The notes under the pieces: model-generated
Told to the model about the DNA's origin: nothing
Databases searched by the model: none
What the model saw: the letters and a program-made list of their open reading frames with translations, nothing else
Assembly (NCBI RefSeq): GCF_002355655.1
Contig: NZ_AP017569.1
Location: 1,736,001 to 1,800,000 of the forward strand
Direction: 5' to 3'
Length of the DNA: 64,000 bases
Source: Halorubrum trapanicum
GTDB taxonomy: Archaea > Halobacteriota > Halobacteria > Halobacteriales > Haloferacaceae
Shown: positions 1 through 9,498 of the stretch, one piece after another
Layout: each line of letters begins with the position of its first letter
Position numbering within the stretch: the first letter of the stretch is position 1
Made by a program: the position numbers and the translations under genes

Positions 1-765
1 GTGCGCGACGCGCTCGAACTCGACGTCGAACTCGCGATTTCGCGGTTCGCACGCGACTTCGACTGCGTCATGCCCGAGGTGGTCGGGCCGGAGGAGGCCG
101 ACGCCGAGGCCGGCGGCGACGCGGTCGCGGGCTTCCGCATCGAGGGCGGCCGCTCCCCGCTGCTCGACGTCGACTTCGCGGCCGTCGAGCCGGTCGACTA
201 CGCCGTCTCGGGCGCGACGCTGCTGTCGGGGGTCAACTCCGGCGGCAAGACCTCCACGCTCGACCTGGTCGCCCTGGTCGTCGTCCTCGCGCAGATGGGC
301 ATGCCCGTGCCCGCCGAGTCGGCGACCGTCGAGCGGTTCGAGGAGGTCCACTACTACGCGAAGTCGCAGGGGACCCTCGACGCGGGCGCGTTCGAGGCGA
401 CGCTCCGGGACTTCGGCGACCTCGTCGACGGCGCGGACGGCCGGCTCGTCCTCGTCGACGAGCTGGAGTCGATCACCGAGCCGGGCGCCTCCGCGAAGAT
501 CATCGCGGGCATCCTGGAGGCGCTCGACGACCAGGACGCCACCGCCGTCTTCGTCTCCCATTTGGCCCGCGAGATCCGTGACGCCGCGGACTTCGCGGTC
601 GCGGTCGACGGGATCGAGGCCGCGGGGCTCGTCGACGGCGAGCTCCGGGTGAACCGCTCGCCGAAGAAAGGGCACCTCGCGCGGTCGACGCCGGAACTCA
701 TCGTCGAGAAGCTCGCGGACGACCGCGGCGGCGAGTTCTACGGCGACCTGTTGGAGAAGTTCTGA
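1..765 (+). CDS. MutS-family ATPase, C-terminal part (5' end outside window)
   Basis: This is the C-terminal ATPase domain of a MutS-type protein. The visible 254 residues carry a Walker A motif SGVNSGGKTST (about residues 76-86), a Walker B segment RLVLVDE (148-154) and an H-loop-like VFVSHL near 187. These match the MutS/MutS2-like ATPases of haloarchaea that are annotated as DNA mismatch repair related. The frame is open at base 1, so the N-terminal DNA-binding and lever regions lie upstream and the GTG at base 1 is probably not the start. A role in mismatch or recombination-associated repair is inferred from the family. The subfamily cannot be fixed without the N-terminus. Confidence 0.85.
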   Translation: MRDALELDVELAISRFARDFDCVMPEVVGPEEADAEAGGDAVAGFRIEGGRSPLLDVDFAAVEPVDYAVSGATLLSGVNSGGKTSTLDLVALVVVLAQMGMPVPAESATVERFEEVHYYAKSQGTLDAGAFEATLRDFGDLVDGADGRLVLVDELESITEPGASAKIIAGILEALDDQDATAVFVSHLAREIRDAADFAVAVDGIEAAGLVDGELRVNRSPKKGHLARSTPELIVEKLADDRGGEFYGDLLEKF

Positions 766-842
766 GGGGTGGCTCGTCGGCGCCGACCCTACTCGCCGTC
801 GTCGTCGGTTCGGTCGGCTCAGTCGCCCTCGGATCGGTCGGC

Positions 843-1223
843 TCAGTCGCCGTCGAGCTCCGCGGTGACCGTGATCTCGACGTCGAGCGGCGCGGGGAGC
901 CGAGACACCTCGACGCAGGTTCTCGCCGGGTACGGCTCCGAGAGGAACGCCCGGTACGCCTCGTTGACCGCGTCGTAGTCGTCCATGTCCGTGAGGTAGA
1001 CGGTCGCCGACACGATCGCGTCCGGGGTCGTCCCGGCCGCCTCCAGGATCGCGGCGACGTTTTCGAGCGTCTGCGTCGTCTGTTCGGCGACCGACTCGGG
1101 GGCCTCGCCGGTGTCGGGGTCCACGCCCGTCTTCCCCGAGACGCGGACCGTGTCGCCGGAGACGATCCCCTGCGAGTACGGACCGAGGGCCTCCGGCACG
1201 TCGTCCGTCGTGATTTCTCGCAT
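843..1223 (-). CDS. ridA: RidA family enamine/imine deaminase
   Basis: This 126-residue protein has the full length and pattern of the RidA (YjgF/YER057c/UK114) family. These proteins hydrolyse reactive 2-aminoacrylate-type enamines released by PLP enzymes. The N-terminal GPYSQG motif and the C-terminal PARTCVEVSRLP segment with its substrate-binding arginine are both present. The ATG at 1221-1223 was chosen because the family starts with MREI-like sequence; the 31 residues available upstream are not family-like. The gene is transcribed towards the MutS-like gene. Confidence 0.93.
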   Translation of the reverse strand: MREITTDDVPEALGPYSQGIVSGDTVRVSGKTGVDPDTGEAPESVAEQTTQTLENVAAILEAAGTTPDAIVSATVYLTDMDDYDAVNEAYRAFLSEPYPARTCVEVSRLPAPLDVEITVTAELDGD

Positions 1224-1341
1224 TGCTCGGAGGACGACGCGCCGCGGTATCAAGATGCGGGTCGCGGGGGTCACCCCGACCGCTCCGGACGCTCTTCGCC
1301 CCGCCGACATATTCATACAGGCTCGGTCGGAATCGAGCCGT

Positions 1342-1590
1342 ATGCCAGCCGTGTCCCCGTTCGGCGTCCTCCTCTTCGCGGCGCAGGTCGGCGTCGGCGC
1401 TCAGGTGTCTCGCTCGCTTTCGACCACCGGCCGCGCTCGTCGCGCCGCGGTCGGGCTCGCCGTGGCGGTGCTCGGACTGCTGGTCCTGTTCCGCTTCGGC
1501 GTCATCGCGACGGTCGCCGTCGATCTGGTCGCGCTCCTCGTCGTTGCGAGCGTCATCGGATCGTCCGGTCGTCGCCCGACTGCGGGGTGA
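1342..1590 (+). CDS. Small two-helix membrane protein, unknown
   Basis: The product is 82 residues, starting MPAVSPFGVLLF. It has a hydrophobic N-terminal stretch and two long hydrophobic segments around residues 35-72, so it is probably a small integral membrane protein. No family was recognised. The ATG at 1342 lies about 120 bp from the divergent ridA start. The 3' end abuts repeat element A. Confidence 0.55.
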   Translation: MPAVSPFGVLLFAAQVGVGAQVSRSLSTTGRARRAAVGLAVAVLGLLVLFRFGVIATVAVDLVALLVVASVIGSSGRRPTAG

Positions 1591-1599
1591 CCTTTATAA

Positions 1600-2035
1600 G
1601 GTAGACCGTGGTGTCGCTGTCGGCTATTTATAAACGACCGACGCTGCTAGGGTGCCGATATCCAAAGCCCAGTCGCTCGTTTATAAATAGCTGCTAGCAA
1701 GCCCACGGACGACGCCTCCAAAGCCCCAGCCGCGAGGGCTCGGTGCGGTCGCTGCGGTCCTCGTCGGTCGCTGCCGCTCCCTCCCTGCGGTACTTGCGTC
1801 GCCTATGTCGGCCTCGCGGCTGCCCCTTTGAGTCCCACCCGCACCGCTCCGCACCTCACTCCTCCCCAGCCTCGCCGCTCACGCTTCGCGGCTGCGCCGC
1901 TCGCGTTCGCGGCGTCCCTCGCGGGCTGGCTCGCGGCCGCCGGTGGCGGCCGCTCGCAGGCGCGCCACCGCACTTTCTTTTTATAAGCGCTCGTCGCCGT
2001 CGCTCACGGCTATTTAAATACTACATTGCGGCCGC
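1600..2035 (-). repeat. Interspersed structured repeat, copy A
   Basis: Copy A of a repeat found five times in this window; the core runs 1715-1972. Three hairpins can be drawn. P1 pairs AGCCGCGAGG (1728-1737) with CCTCGCGGCT (1812-1821), followed by an unpaired 4x4 patch and an outer AAAG/CTTT pairing. P2 pairs CGCCGC (1873-1878) with GCGGCG (1909-1914). P3 is a perfect 9-bp stem (1933-1941 with 1945-1953). Invariant linkers include GAGTCCCACC, CTCCCCAGCCTCG and CGCGCCACCGCA. TTATAA boxes lie on both sides (1681, 1981). The minus strand is given because G-U pairing in copy D favours it. The copy fills the gap between the small membrane gene and the uvrA 3' end. Confidence 0.85.
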
Positions 2036-2135
2036 CGATCCGCGATACTTCCTCTCGCTATCGCTCGACGACCGGAAATATCAGTTGTGTCTCCGTTCGA
2101 TCCGAGGCGCGGAACCCCGCCGAAGCGCTCCTGCC

Positions 2136-5087
2136 TCAGTCGTCGTCCGCCACCGCGGGCTTCCGGCGGTCGTCGCGGGGCCCTTCGAGGTCGACCTTCG
2201 GGAGCATATCTCGGAGGTAGCGCCCGGTGTGGGAGGCGTCCTCCCGGGCGATCTCCTCGGGGGTGCCGCTCGCGACGAGTTCGCCGCCGCCGTCGCCGCC
2301 CTCGGGGCCGAGGTCGATCACGCGGTCGGCGTTCTTCACGAGGTCGAGCTCGTGTTCGATGACGACCACGGTGTTGCCGGCGTCGACGAGCCGGTGGAGC
2401 ACGTCGATCAGCTTGCGCTCGTCCTCCTTGTGGAGCCCCGTCGTCGGCTCGTCGAGGAGATAGAGGGTGTCGCCGGTCGCGCGCTTGCCGAGCTCCTCGG
2501 CGAGCTTCACGCGCTGGGCCTCGCCGCCCGAGAGCGTCGTCGAGGGCTGGCCCAGCTCCATGTAACCGAGCCCCACGTCCTTCAGGAGCTTGAGGCGGCG
2601 CTCCAACCCGCGGTGGCTCTCGAAGAACTCGTGCGCCTCCGCGACGCTCATGTCGAGCACGTCGGCGATGGTCTTCCCCTTGTACTCCACGTCGAGCGTC
2701 TCGTCGTTGTAGCGGGCGCCGCCGCACTCCTCGCAGGGGACGTACACGTCCGAGAGGAAGTTCATCTCGATCTTGACGGTCCCCTGCCCGCCGCACTCCT
2801 CGCAGCGCCCGCCCTTCACGTTGAACGAGAAGCGGCCCTTCTCGTAGCCCCGACGCTTCGAGAGCTTCGTCTCCGCGAACAGCTCGCGGACGTGGTCGAA
2901 CACGTCCGTGTACGTGGCGGGGTTCGAGCGCGGCGTCCGCCCGATCGGCGACTGGTCGATGAGCCGGACCGTCTCCACCTCGTCGAGCCCCTCGATCGCG
3001 TCGTGCTCGCCGGGGTCGACGGAGGTGTTGTCGTTCATCTCGCGGGCGAGCCCCTTGTAGAGGATGTCGTTGACGAGCGTCGACTTCCCGGAGCCGGAGA
3101 CGCCGGTGACGGTCGTCAGCGTGCCGAGCGGGATCGGCACGTCGAGGTCCTTCAGGTTGTGCTGGCGGGCGCCGCGCACGACGAGCTCGCCGTTGGGCTC
3201 GCGGCGCTCCTCGGGCACCGGAATCGACTTCCGGCCCGCGAGGTAGTCGGCCGTCACCGACTCGTCGGTCGCGACCACCTCCTCGAAGTCGCCCTGCGCG
3301 ACGACCTCGCCGCCGCGCTTGCCGGGGCCGGGCCCCATGTCGATGATTTCGTCGGCGCGCCGCATCGTCTCCTCGTCGTGCTCGACGACGAGGAGGGTGT
3401 TACCGAGGTCGCGGAGCCCCTCCAGCGTGTCGAGCAGGCGGTCGTTGTCGCGCTGGTGGAGCCCGATGGAGGGCTCGTCGAGGACGTACAGCACGCCCAC
3501 CAGCCCGGAGCCGACCTGCGTCGCGAGCCGGATGCGTTGGCTCTCGCCGCCCGACAGCGTCGAGGCCTCGCGGTCGAGCGTGAGGTACTCTAAACCGACC
3601 TCCTCCATGAACCCGAGCCGCGCGCGGATCTCCTTTAAGATCTCCTCGGCGATCGTCGTCTCGCGCTCGTTCAGCTCGTCCTCCAGCCCCTCGAAGTGCT
3701 CGCGCGCCTCGGCGATCGACAGCTCGTTCACCTCGGTGATCGCGGTGTCCGCGACGAGGACGTGCCGCGACTGCTCCTTCAGGCGCGTCCCCTCGCACTC
3801 GGGACAGGTCGTCACGGCCATGTACTCCTCGATGTGGTCGCGGGCGCGCTCGGAGTCGGTCTCGACGTGGCGCCGCTCCAGGTTGGGAATCACGCCCTCG
3901 AACCGCTCCGTCTTCTCGCGGGTGCCGTTCTTCGTGGTCCACTCGAAGTGGACGACGTCGTCGGTGCCGTAGAGGAACTGCCGCTGAATCTCCTCGTCGA
4001 GCTCCTCGAAGGGCGCGTCGAGGTCGACGCCGAAGTGCTCCGCGACGTTGTCGAGCTGCCTGGAGTAGTAGGTGCGGTCGTAGCTCCACGGCTCGAACAC
4101 GTGCTTCAGCGGCTTCGAGGGGTCCTCGATCACGAGGTCCTCGTCGACCTCCTTCGTCGAGCCGATCCCCTCGCACTCGGGGCAGGCGCCGTACGGGCTG
4201 TTGAAGGAGAACGAGCGCGTCTCGATCTCGGAGAACTGGACGTCGGAGTTGGGGTTGCCGAGCTCCTCGGAGAACTCCACGACGAGGCGGTCGTCGCCGT
4301 CGGCGTCGGCCGCGAGCGACCCCGTCGAGCGCGCGTTCGACGCGAACGGGACGTCTTCGGGCGGGTCGGGGACGATCAGCTTGAGGGCGCCGTCGGCCTC
4401 CTCCAGCGCGGTCTCGACGGAGTCGGTGATCCGCGAGCGCGCGTCCGGCGAGACGGTCACGCGGTCGACGATCACGTCGATCGTGTGGTCGTAGTTCTCG
4501 TCGAGGTCGGGGGAATCGAGGGTGAGATCGACCGGCTCGCCGTCGACCTCGACGCGGCTGTACCCGTCCGAGACCAGCTCCTCGAACAGCTCCTCGAAGG
4601 CGCCCTTCTGATCGCGGACGACGGGCGCCGCGACCTTCGCGCGGGTGTCCTCGGGGAGGTCGAGGATCTGGTTCACCATGTCCTGTGCGGACTGCTCGCC
4701 GACCTCCTCGCCGGTGACGGGGTCGTACTGGGTGCCGATCCGGGCGTACAGCAGGCGGAGGTAGTCGTGGAGCTCCGTGACGGTCCCCACGGTGGAGCGG
4801 GGGTTGTTCGCGGCGTTCTTCTGGTCGATGGAGATCGCCGGCGAGAGCCCCTCGACCGACTCCACCTGCGGCTTGTCCATCTGCCCGAGGAAGTTGCGGG
4901 CGTACGCGGACAGCGACTCGATGTAGCGGCGCTGCCCCTCGGCGTAGACGGTGTCGAACGCGAGCGACGACTTCCCCGAGCCGGAGAGCCCGGTGACGAC
5001 GGTGAACTCCTCCCGCGGGATCCGGACGTCGAGGTCCTTGAGGTTGTGTTCCTCGGCGCCGCGGACCTCGATGTACTCCTTGCTCAT
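2136..5087 (-). CDS. uvrA: UvrABC excinuclease subunit A
   Basis: This 983-residue protein is full-length UvrA, the damage-recognition ATPase of nucleotide excision repair. It has two ABC ATPase halves: Walker [10 protein letters not shown] near residue 33 and GVSGSGKST in the C-terminal half, with LSGGE signatures in both. Zinc-finger cysteines are present as CPECEG pairs in the N-terminal half and CEECGG pairs in the C-terminal half. The start [16 protein letters not shown] is the family start. The C-terminus carries a short halophile-type acidic tail. uvrB lies about 33 kb away on the other strand; uvrC is not in the window. Confidence 0.98.
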   Translation of the reverse strand: MSKEYIEVRGAEEHNLKDLDVRIPREEFTVVTGLSGSGKSSLAFDTVYAEGQRRYIESLSAYARNFLGQMDKPQVESVEGLSPAISIDQKNAANNPRSTVGTVTELHDYLRLLYARIGTQYDPVTGEEVGEQSAQDMVNQILDLPEDTRAKVAAPVVRDQKGAFEELFEELVSDGYSRVEVDGEPVDLTLDSPDLDENYDHTIDVIVDRVTVSPDARSRITDSVETALEEADGALKLIVPDPPEDVPFASNARSTGSLAADADGDDRLVVEFSEELGNPNSDVQFSEIETRSFSFNSPYGACPECEGIGSTKEVDEDLVIEDPSKPLKHVFEPWSYDRTYYSRQLDNVAEHFGVDLDAPFEELDEEIQRQFLYGTDDVVHFEWTTKNGTREKTERFEGVIPNLERRHVETDSERARDHIEEYMAVTTCPECEGTRLKEQSRHVLVADTAITEVNELSIAEAREHFEGLEDELNERETTIAEEILKEIRARLGFMEEVGLEYLTLDREASTLSGGESQRIRLATQVGSGLVGVLYVLDEPSIGLHQRDNDRLLDTLEGLRDLGNTLLVVEHDEETMRRADEIIDMGPGPGKRGGEVVAQGDFEEVVATDESVTADYLAGRKSIPVPEERREPNGELVVRGARQHNLKDLDVPIPLGTLTTVTGVSGSGKSTLVNDILYKGLAREMNDNTSVDPGEHDAIEGLDEVETVRLIDQSPIGRTPRSNPATYTDVFDHVRELFAETKLSKRRGYEKGRFSFNVKGGRCEECGGQGTVKIEMNFLSDVYVPCEECGGARYNDETLDVEYKGKTIADVLDMSVAEAHEFFESHRGLERRLKLLKDVGLGYMELGQPSTTLSGGEAQRVKLAEELGKRATGDTLYLLDEPTTGLHKEDERKLIDVLHRLVDAGNTVVVIEHELDLVKNADRVIDLGPEGGDGGGELVASGTPEEIAREDASHTGRYLRDMLPKVDLEGPRDDRRKPAVADDD

Positions 5088-5204
5088 TTCACTCCTCCGT
5101 TGCGGGCGCGCGCGGGAATAGTCGTCGGTCGCGGGGACCGCCGGCGGTCGTTTCCGCCGCCGACCCCGCCGAGCCCGGAACTCACTCCGCGCCGAGCCCG
5201 GAAC

Positions 5205-7445
5205 TCACTCCGCGATGAACTCCGCGGGCGGCGAGAGGTCGCGGCGTCCGCCGAAGGTGACGAGGAAGAGGACGCCGACGCCGATCCCGTACGCTAGCAT
5301 TAGCGGGACCGTCGCGAGGAACATCGTGATCACGTCGGCGGGGGTGAACACGGCCGCGACGAGCATGATCCCGATCGTCACCTCGCGCCAGCGCTCGCGG
5401 AACACGCGGTAGGGGACGCCCGAGTTGTTCAGCAAGATCATCGCGATCGGGATGTCCGCGAGGAAGCCGATCCCGATCGTGGTGTAGATGACGAGCCAGA
5501 AGAAGTCGCTCACCTGGTAGGTGATGATCATGTCCGCGAGCCGGGCGTCGGTGACGAGCCAGCCGATGAGCGCGGGCGCGATGTACGCGTAACCCAGCGC
5601 GAACCCGCCGATCATCCCGGCGGCCAACGCGCCCGTCCACAGGTACACCTGATAGATGCGCCCGGCGACGAAGCCACGCTCGCGGAGCGCGGGCCACGCG
5701 TAGTAGAGCACCACGGGAAACGCCGCGAGGATCCCGAGCATCACCGAGAACTTCACCATGAAGATCAGCGCCTCGACCGGGTGGAGCGTGATGATGTTGA
5801 TCCCGCCTTCGATCTCCGCGGGCACGCGGCGTTCGAGGTCGCGCCGCACCGTGCCGAGCCCGCCGAGGTACAGCCACGTGAACGCGGCCGCCATCACGAT
5901 CCCGAAGACGGCGACGATCCGGAACGACCGCGTGCGCAGCGAGTCGAAGATGAACTTGAGGTCCTTGTAGTAGCCGCCGATGTCGTCTTCGGCCGCTTCC
6001 TCCTCGCCGTCCGTGAGCTCGGCGAGGAACGTCGAGCTCGCGCGCGAGGTCCGGTTCTGGACGGAGCCGACCAGCCCGTCCCCGCCGGCGTCGACGCCGC
6101 CGCTTCCGGAATCGCCCGCGTCCCCGCCGTCGCTCGCGTCGCCGTCCGCGTCACCGCCCTCGCCGTCGCTCCCCTCGTTCACCTCGTCGTAGCGGTCGAG
6201 GATCGCCTGCGCCTTCTCCGGATCGTCGTCGTCGATCGCGGCCTGCGCGAGCGCGAGCGACTCCTCTTCTTCCATCTGGGCGAACGCGTCCGCGGGGGCC
6301 GCCCGGACGCCCGCGGCGTCGAGCTCGCTCACGTCGATGGCGGTCGGGTCGCCGTACTGGCGGCCCGCGCTCGTCGTGTCGAGGTCGGTGTACACCGCCC
6401 ACAGCGTCGCGACCGCGGTGAACGCCAGCGCCCAGACGGCGGCGTAGACCCCGAGGGCCGTCGCGGGGTCGAGTCCGAGGCCGGCGCCCGGTTCGAGGAA
6501 GCGTCGGGTGCTCCCCGCGAGCCGCAGGAGGTCGTTGACCGCGGTCCGGCCGCCGTACTCGTAGAAGCCGTACACGAGCGCGCCGCCGAGGACGGTCGCG
6601 CCCCCGACGACGTTCCAGTGGTTCCGGACAGCGCCGAGCACGTCGATCCGGTCGGAGCTCCGCTTCGCCGTGACGACGAGCTTCGCGAGGTAGAGGCTGA
6701 AGCCGTACAGCGCGACCAGCGGGAACGCCCACAGCAGCTGGGTGAACGGGTCCGGCGGGGAGAAGACGGCGCCGAACACGAAGATGAGGACGACCGCGTG
6801 GCGCCACTTGTCGCGGAACGTCTCGTACGGGACGATCTCGGCGTACGAGAGGCCGGTGATCACCATCGGCATCTGCCCGGCGAGCCCGAAGGAAAGCGAG
6901 AGGAAGACGATGAACTCCGTCCACATCACGATCCCGTAGGTGGGCTGGATGTCGGCCTCCAGGCCGAACTCCGCGAGGAAGCCGAACATCAGCGGGAAGA
7001 AGGCCAACACGCCGTAGGCGACCCCGGCGGAGAAGAGGCCGGCGGCGAGCAGCCCGAGCAGCGCGAGCTTCCACCGAGCGATCGGGGATCGCGGCCACAT
7101 CCCTCGGGCGCGGAGCTCGTCGCGGGTGACGTAGATCAGCGGCGGGATCGCGACGATCGCGCCGACGACCAGCCCGATCTTCGCCTGGAGGAGGATCACC
7201 TCGAACGGGGTCGTCGCGATGATGTCCGTCTCCTCGGCGACCGCGGCGCTCATGTTCGACTCCGTGACCTCCCGGAGCCGGTCCCAGATGTACGTGCGGA
7301 GCGCCCAGAACGTCGCGAGGAAGCCGATCAGGAAGACGACGAACACCTTCTGGAGGTCCTTCTGGATCGACCGAAGGAACGCCTTCACCGTCTCCTGGCC
7401 CTCCGCGATCGACTGTTGGGTGTCCTCGTCGAGGGCGCTCGCCAT
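5205..7445 (-). CDS. tatCt: Sec-independent translocase TatCt (double TatC)
   Basis: The product (746 residues) is the large haloarchaeal TatC paralogue, made of two TatC-like domains fused in one chain. It is a multi-spanning membrane receptor for twin-arginine substrates. The first TatC unit covers about residues 30-270 and the second about 480-740. They are joined by extra hydrophobic segments and a Gly/Asp-rich acidic linker. Much longer frames run upstream, but the ATG at 7443-7445 (MASALDEDTQQ) is chosen because a promoter-like element sits just before it. The gene is divergent from tatCo, the arrangement known in Haloferax and relatives, where most Tat substrates depend on these proteins. 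Confidence 0.95.
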   Translation of the reverse strand: MASALDEDTQQSIAEGQETVKAFLRSIQKDLQKVFVVFLIGFLATFWALRTYIWDRLREVTESNMSAAVAEETDIIATTPFEVILLQAKIGLVVGAIVAIPPLIYVTRDELRARGMWPRSPIARWKLALLGLLAAGLFSAGVAYGVLAFFPLMFGFLAEFGLEADIQPTYGIVMWTEFIVFLSLSFGLAGQMPMVITGLSYAEIVPYETFRDKWRHAVVLIFVFGAVFSPPDPFTQLLWAFPLVALYGFSLYLAKLVVTAKRSSDRIDVLGAVRNHWNVVGGATVLGGALVYGFYEYGGRTAVNDLLRLAGSTRRFLEPGAGLGLDPATALGVYAAVWALAFTAVATLWAVYTDLDTTSAGRQYGDPTAIDVSELDAAGVRAAPADAFAQMEEEESLALAQAAIDDDDPEKAQAILDRYDEVNEGSDGEGGDADGDASDGGDAGDSGSGGVDAGGDGLVGSVQNRTSRASSTFLAELTDGEEEAAEDDIGGYYKDLKFIFDSLRTRSFRIVAVFGIVMAAAFTWLYLGGLGTVRRDLERRVPAEIEGGINIITLHPVEALIFMVKFSVMLGILAAFPVVLYYAWPALRERGFVAGRIYQVYLWTGALAAGMIGGFALGYAYIAPALIGWLVTDARLADMIITYQVSDFFWLVIYTTIGIGFLADIPIAMILLNNSGVPYRVFRERWREVTIGIMLVAAVFTPADVITMFLATVPLMLAYGIGVGVLFLVTFGGRRDLSPPAEFIAE

Positions 7446-7467
7446 ACGGAGGGCGAAGGCCGTCGCC

Positions 7468-7483
7468 GTTATCAACCTTTTCG
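7468..7483 (-). promoter_or_regulatory. tatCt promoter element (mirror of the tatCo element)
   Basis: The minus strand reads CGAAAAGGTTGATAAC, ending 22 nt before the tatCt ATG. The same 16 bases occur on the plus strand before tatCo at almost the same distance. The position fits a BRE/TATA region for a leaderless transcript. Confidence 0.6.
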
Positions 7484-7586
7484 ACCGCGGGCGCTCCCGC
7501 CGGCGACGCTCCACGTCGGTCCGGCCGACGACGCTCCTTGACGCGCCGGCGAACGGGACCGATCGACCCCGCGCGGCGCCGCTATC

Positions 7587-7602
7587 CGAAAAGGTTGATA
7601 AC
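7587..7602 (+). promoter_or_regulatory. tatCo promoter element
   Basis: CGAAAAGGTTGATAAC ends 24 nt before the tatCo ATG at 7627. It is a perfect inverted copy of the element at 7468-7483, so the two divergent tatC genes carry identical upstream boxes. Confidence 0.6.
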
Positions 7603-7626
7603 CGCCCGGTCGCGTAGGGAAACTGA

Positions 7627-8856
7627 ATGGACGACTCGGACCGGTCGCGCGACGACGACTCGGCCGCCGCTGACGGGTCGACCGACGAGGGCGAACCCGC
7701 GAGCGACGGCGCCGTCGACGAGGGGTCCGAGGCCGACGAGTCCGCCGACTCGGACGCCTCCGAGGGCGTCGAGTCCGAGGTGACCGCCGAGGTCGAGCCC
7801 GAGGTCGGTTCGGCCGAGGGGGACGCGGACGGGGCCGAAGACGGGTCGCCGGACACGTTCTCGGACCCGGACGAGGTGGTCGAGGCCGAGGACGCCGGTC
7901 GGTCGGCCGCGCTCGACGACGGGGGCGAGGCCGACGGGGATCCGGGAGACGGTGAGACTTCGGCGGGCGATGACGCTTCGGCGGGCGATGACGCTTCGGC
8001 GGACGAAGACGCCGCGACCGCGGACACCGAGGCCGCCGGCGACGGCGGTACCCCGGCAACGACCGCCGACGCCGCGGACCCCGCGACCGCCGGCGTGCCG
8101 GCGACCGAGGACGACGAGCCGTTCGACGGGATCGAGGGCCCCGAGACGGACGAGGAGATGCCGCTGGCGGCCCACATCGAGGAGATGATGCGCCGGCTGG
8201 CGGTCGTGTTCCTCTTCGGCGGGCTCGCGACGCTCGTCGTCGTCACCGAGTCGACGGAGCTCATCAACTACTTCTGGAGCTACCACATCCCGGCGCCGAT
8301 GGAGAACCGGCCGCGGCTGTACGGGCCGCTGGAACTCCCGCTCACCCGACTGAAGGTCGCCGGCCTCGCGGGCGTCGTGGTCGGGCTCCCGGCGTTCGTC
8401 TACGAGACCTACCGGTTCATGAAACCGGGGCTCTACCAGACCGAGCGGCGCTACTACCTCGCGGCGGTCCCGACCAGCCTCATCTTAGGCGGGATCGGGA
8501 TCGCGTTCGCGCACTTCCTCGTGTTGCCCGCGATCTTCTCGTACTTCACCACCTACACCGCCGACGCCGCGACGATCGCCTTCGGGCTCGCGGAGACGTT
8601 CAACCTGATCGTCATCATGCTCGCGTTCATGGCGATCGTCTTCCAGATCCCGCTTTTCATCATGCTCGCGATCATGATGAACCTCGTCACCCGGCAGTGG
8701 CTGGAGGCGAAGCGGCTGATCTTCTGGGGGTCGTTCCTCGGGATCGCGTTCCTGTTCAGCCCCGACCCGACCGGGATGGCGCCGATCATCGTGACGCTCA
8801 CGATGATCGCCCTCTTCGAGGGGACGCTCGCGATACTGCGCTGGACCGGAAACTAG
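7627..8856 (+). CDS. tatCo: Sec-independent translocase TatCo
   Basis: This 409-residue protein is the single-domain haloarchaeal TatC. The C-terminal 240 residues have six hydrophobic segments and the TatC start motif PLAAHIEEMMRRL at about residue 178. The first 170 residues are a low-complexity Asp/Glu/Ser/Ala-rich tail predicted to be disordered. The ATG is placed by the promoter element 24 nt upstream. It forms the Tat translocase with TatCt and TatA proteins, which are not in this window. The very long acidic tail is unusual compared with bacterial TatC (about 250 residues). Confidence 0.95.
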   Translation: MDDSDRSRDDDSAAADGSTDEGEPASDGAVDEGSEADESADSDASEGVESEVTAEVEPEVGSAEGDADGAEDGSPDTFSDPDEVVEAEDAGRSAALDDGGEADGDPGDGETSAGDDASAGDDASADEDAATADTEAAGDGGTPATTADAADPATAGVPATEDDEPFDGIEGPETDEEMPLAAHIEEMMRRLAVVFLFGGLATLVVVTESTELINYFWSYHIPAPMENRPRLYGPLELPLTRLKVAGLAGVVVGLPAFVYETYRFMKPGLYQTERRYYLAAVPTSLILGGIGIAFAHFLVLPAIFSYFTTYTADAATIAFGLAETFNLIVIMLAFMAIVFQIPLFIMLAIMMNLVTRQWLEAKRLIFWGSFLGIAFLFSPDPTGMAPIIVTLTMIALFEGTLAILRWTGN

Positions 8857-8884
8857 ATCCGGTCGTTGTCGGTTGTTTCTAAGT

Positions 8885-9290
8885 GAGCGCTCGTGGATTA
8901 CCGGTGAACGCTTCCAAAGCCCCAGCTGCTCGTTTATAAACTGGTGCTAGTAACTCCACGACGGATCCCTCCAAAGCCCCAGCCGAGAGGCGGGCGCACG
9001 CTCGCTGTCGTTCGAAAGGCGCGGAGCGCCTTTCGTGATGACGAGAGAGCTCCGCTCTCTCGAACCACGCGCTTCAGTCGCTCACTTCGTTCGCTCCTTC
9101 CAGTGCTTACGTCGCCTGCGCCCGCCTCTCGGCTGCCCCTTTGAGCCCCACCCCGCACAGCACCTCATACCTCCCCAGCCTCGTCGGCGGTCCTCCGCTT
9201 CGCTCCGGACCGCCGACTCCCTCGCGCGTGCGGCTCGCGTCCGTCGGACGCTCGCCGGCACGCGCCGCCGCTCCGTCGATACGCATTTGT
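8885..9290 (-). repeat. Interspersed structured repeat, copy B
   Basis: Copy B of the five-copy family, core 8968-9270, filling the gap after tatCo. P1 here is an 18-bp perfect stem beginning AGCCGAGAGG at 8981, paired with sequence ending at 9134. The C-to-A change relative to copies A and C is matched by G-to-T in the other arm. P2 is 11 bp (9183-9193 with 9207-9217). P3 has a different sequence but the same place and a 3-nt loop (GCGTCC-gtc-GGACGC, 9237-9251). The P1 loop contains two extra hairpins near 9015-9060. A second 57-bp-type unit with TTTATAAA lies at 8932. Confidence 0.85.
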
Positions 9291-9314
9291 TCGCTGCGGA
9301 GCGAACGGCTCAGT

Positions 9315-9470
9315 ATGGTCCTCGGTCTCGTCGTTCCGGCCGCCGTCTCGTTCGTGTTCGCCGCGATCGCGGCGTACGTGGGCGCCCTCCGCGCGCTGGA
9401 GGTTTACTTCGACCCGAATCAGGACAGCGTCTTCCTCATGGACGACCGCGACCCGCCGCGGCGTCAGTGA
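9315..9470 (+). CDS. Small membrane protein, unknown
   Basis: The product is 51 residues, starting MVLGLVVPAAVSF, with one or two hydrophobic segments (about residues 3-27) followed by a charged tail rich in Asp and Arg. The ATG at 9315 directly follows repeat copy B. No family was recognised. The composition is typical of small haloarchaeal membrane proteins, and the gene is convergent with argF. Confidence 0.5.
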   Translation: MVLGLVVPAAVSFVFAAIAAYVGALRALEVYFDPNQDSVFLMDDRDPPRRQ

Positions 9471-9498
9471 GGTGACGACGCCTGCGGCACGTCGCCCG

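Noticed and set aside
1743-3593. Long plus-strand frames antisense to uvrA, tatCt, argH, hemL, amtB and uvrB
   Set aside because: Very GC-rich DNA with strong third-position bias leaves long open shadows; these have Arg/Val/Leu-rich composition, no motifs, and lie opposite well-identified genes.
5205-8267. Single 1020-residue minus-strand protein covering tatCt and the region antisense to tatCo
   Set aside because: The first 274 residues are a Ser/Pro/Ala shadow of the acidic tatCo tail. The promoter and family start place the gene start at 7445.
9035-9475. Arg/Pro-rich frames in all repeat copies with similar translations (e.g. RCLRRLRPPLGCPFEPHPAQH)
   Set aside because: The similarity comes from the repeated DNA; frames are broken at different places, start codons are not conserved, and stem pairing rather than codon structure is what is kept.
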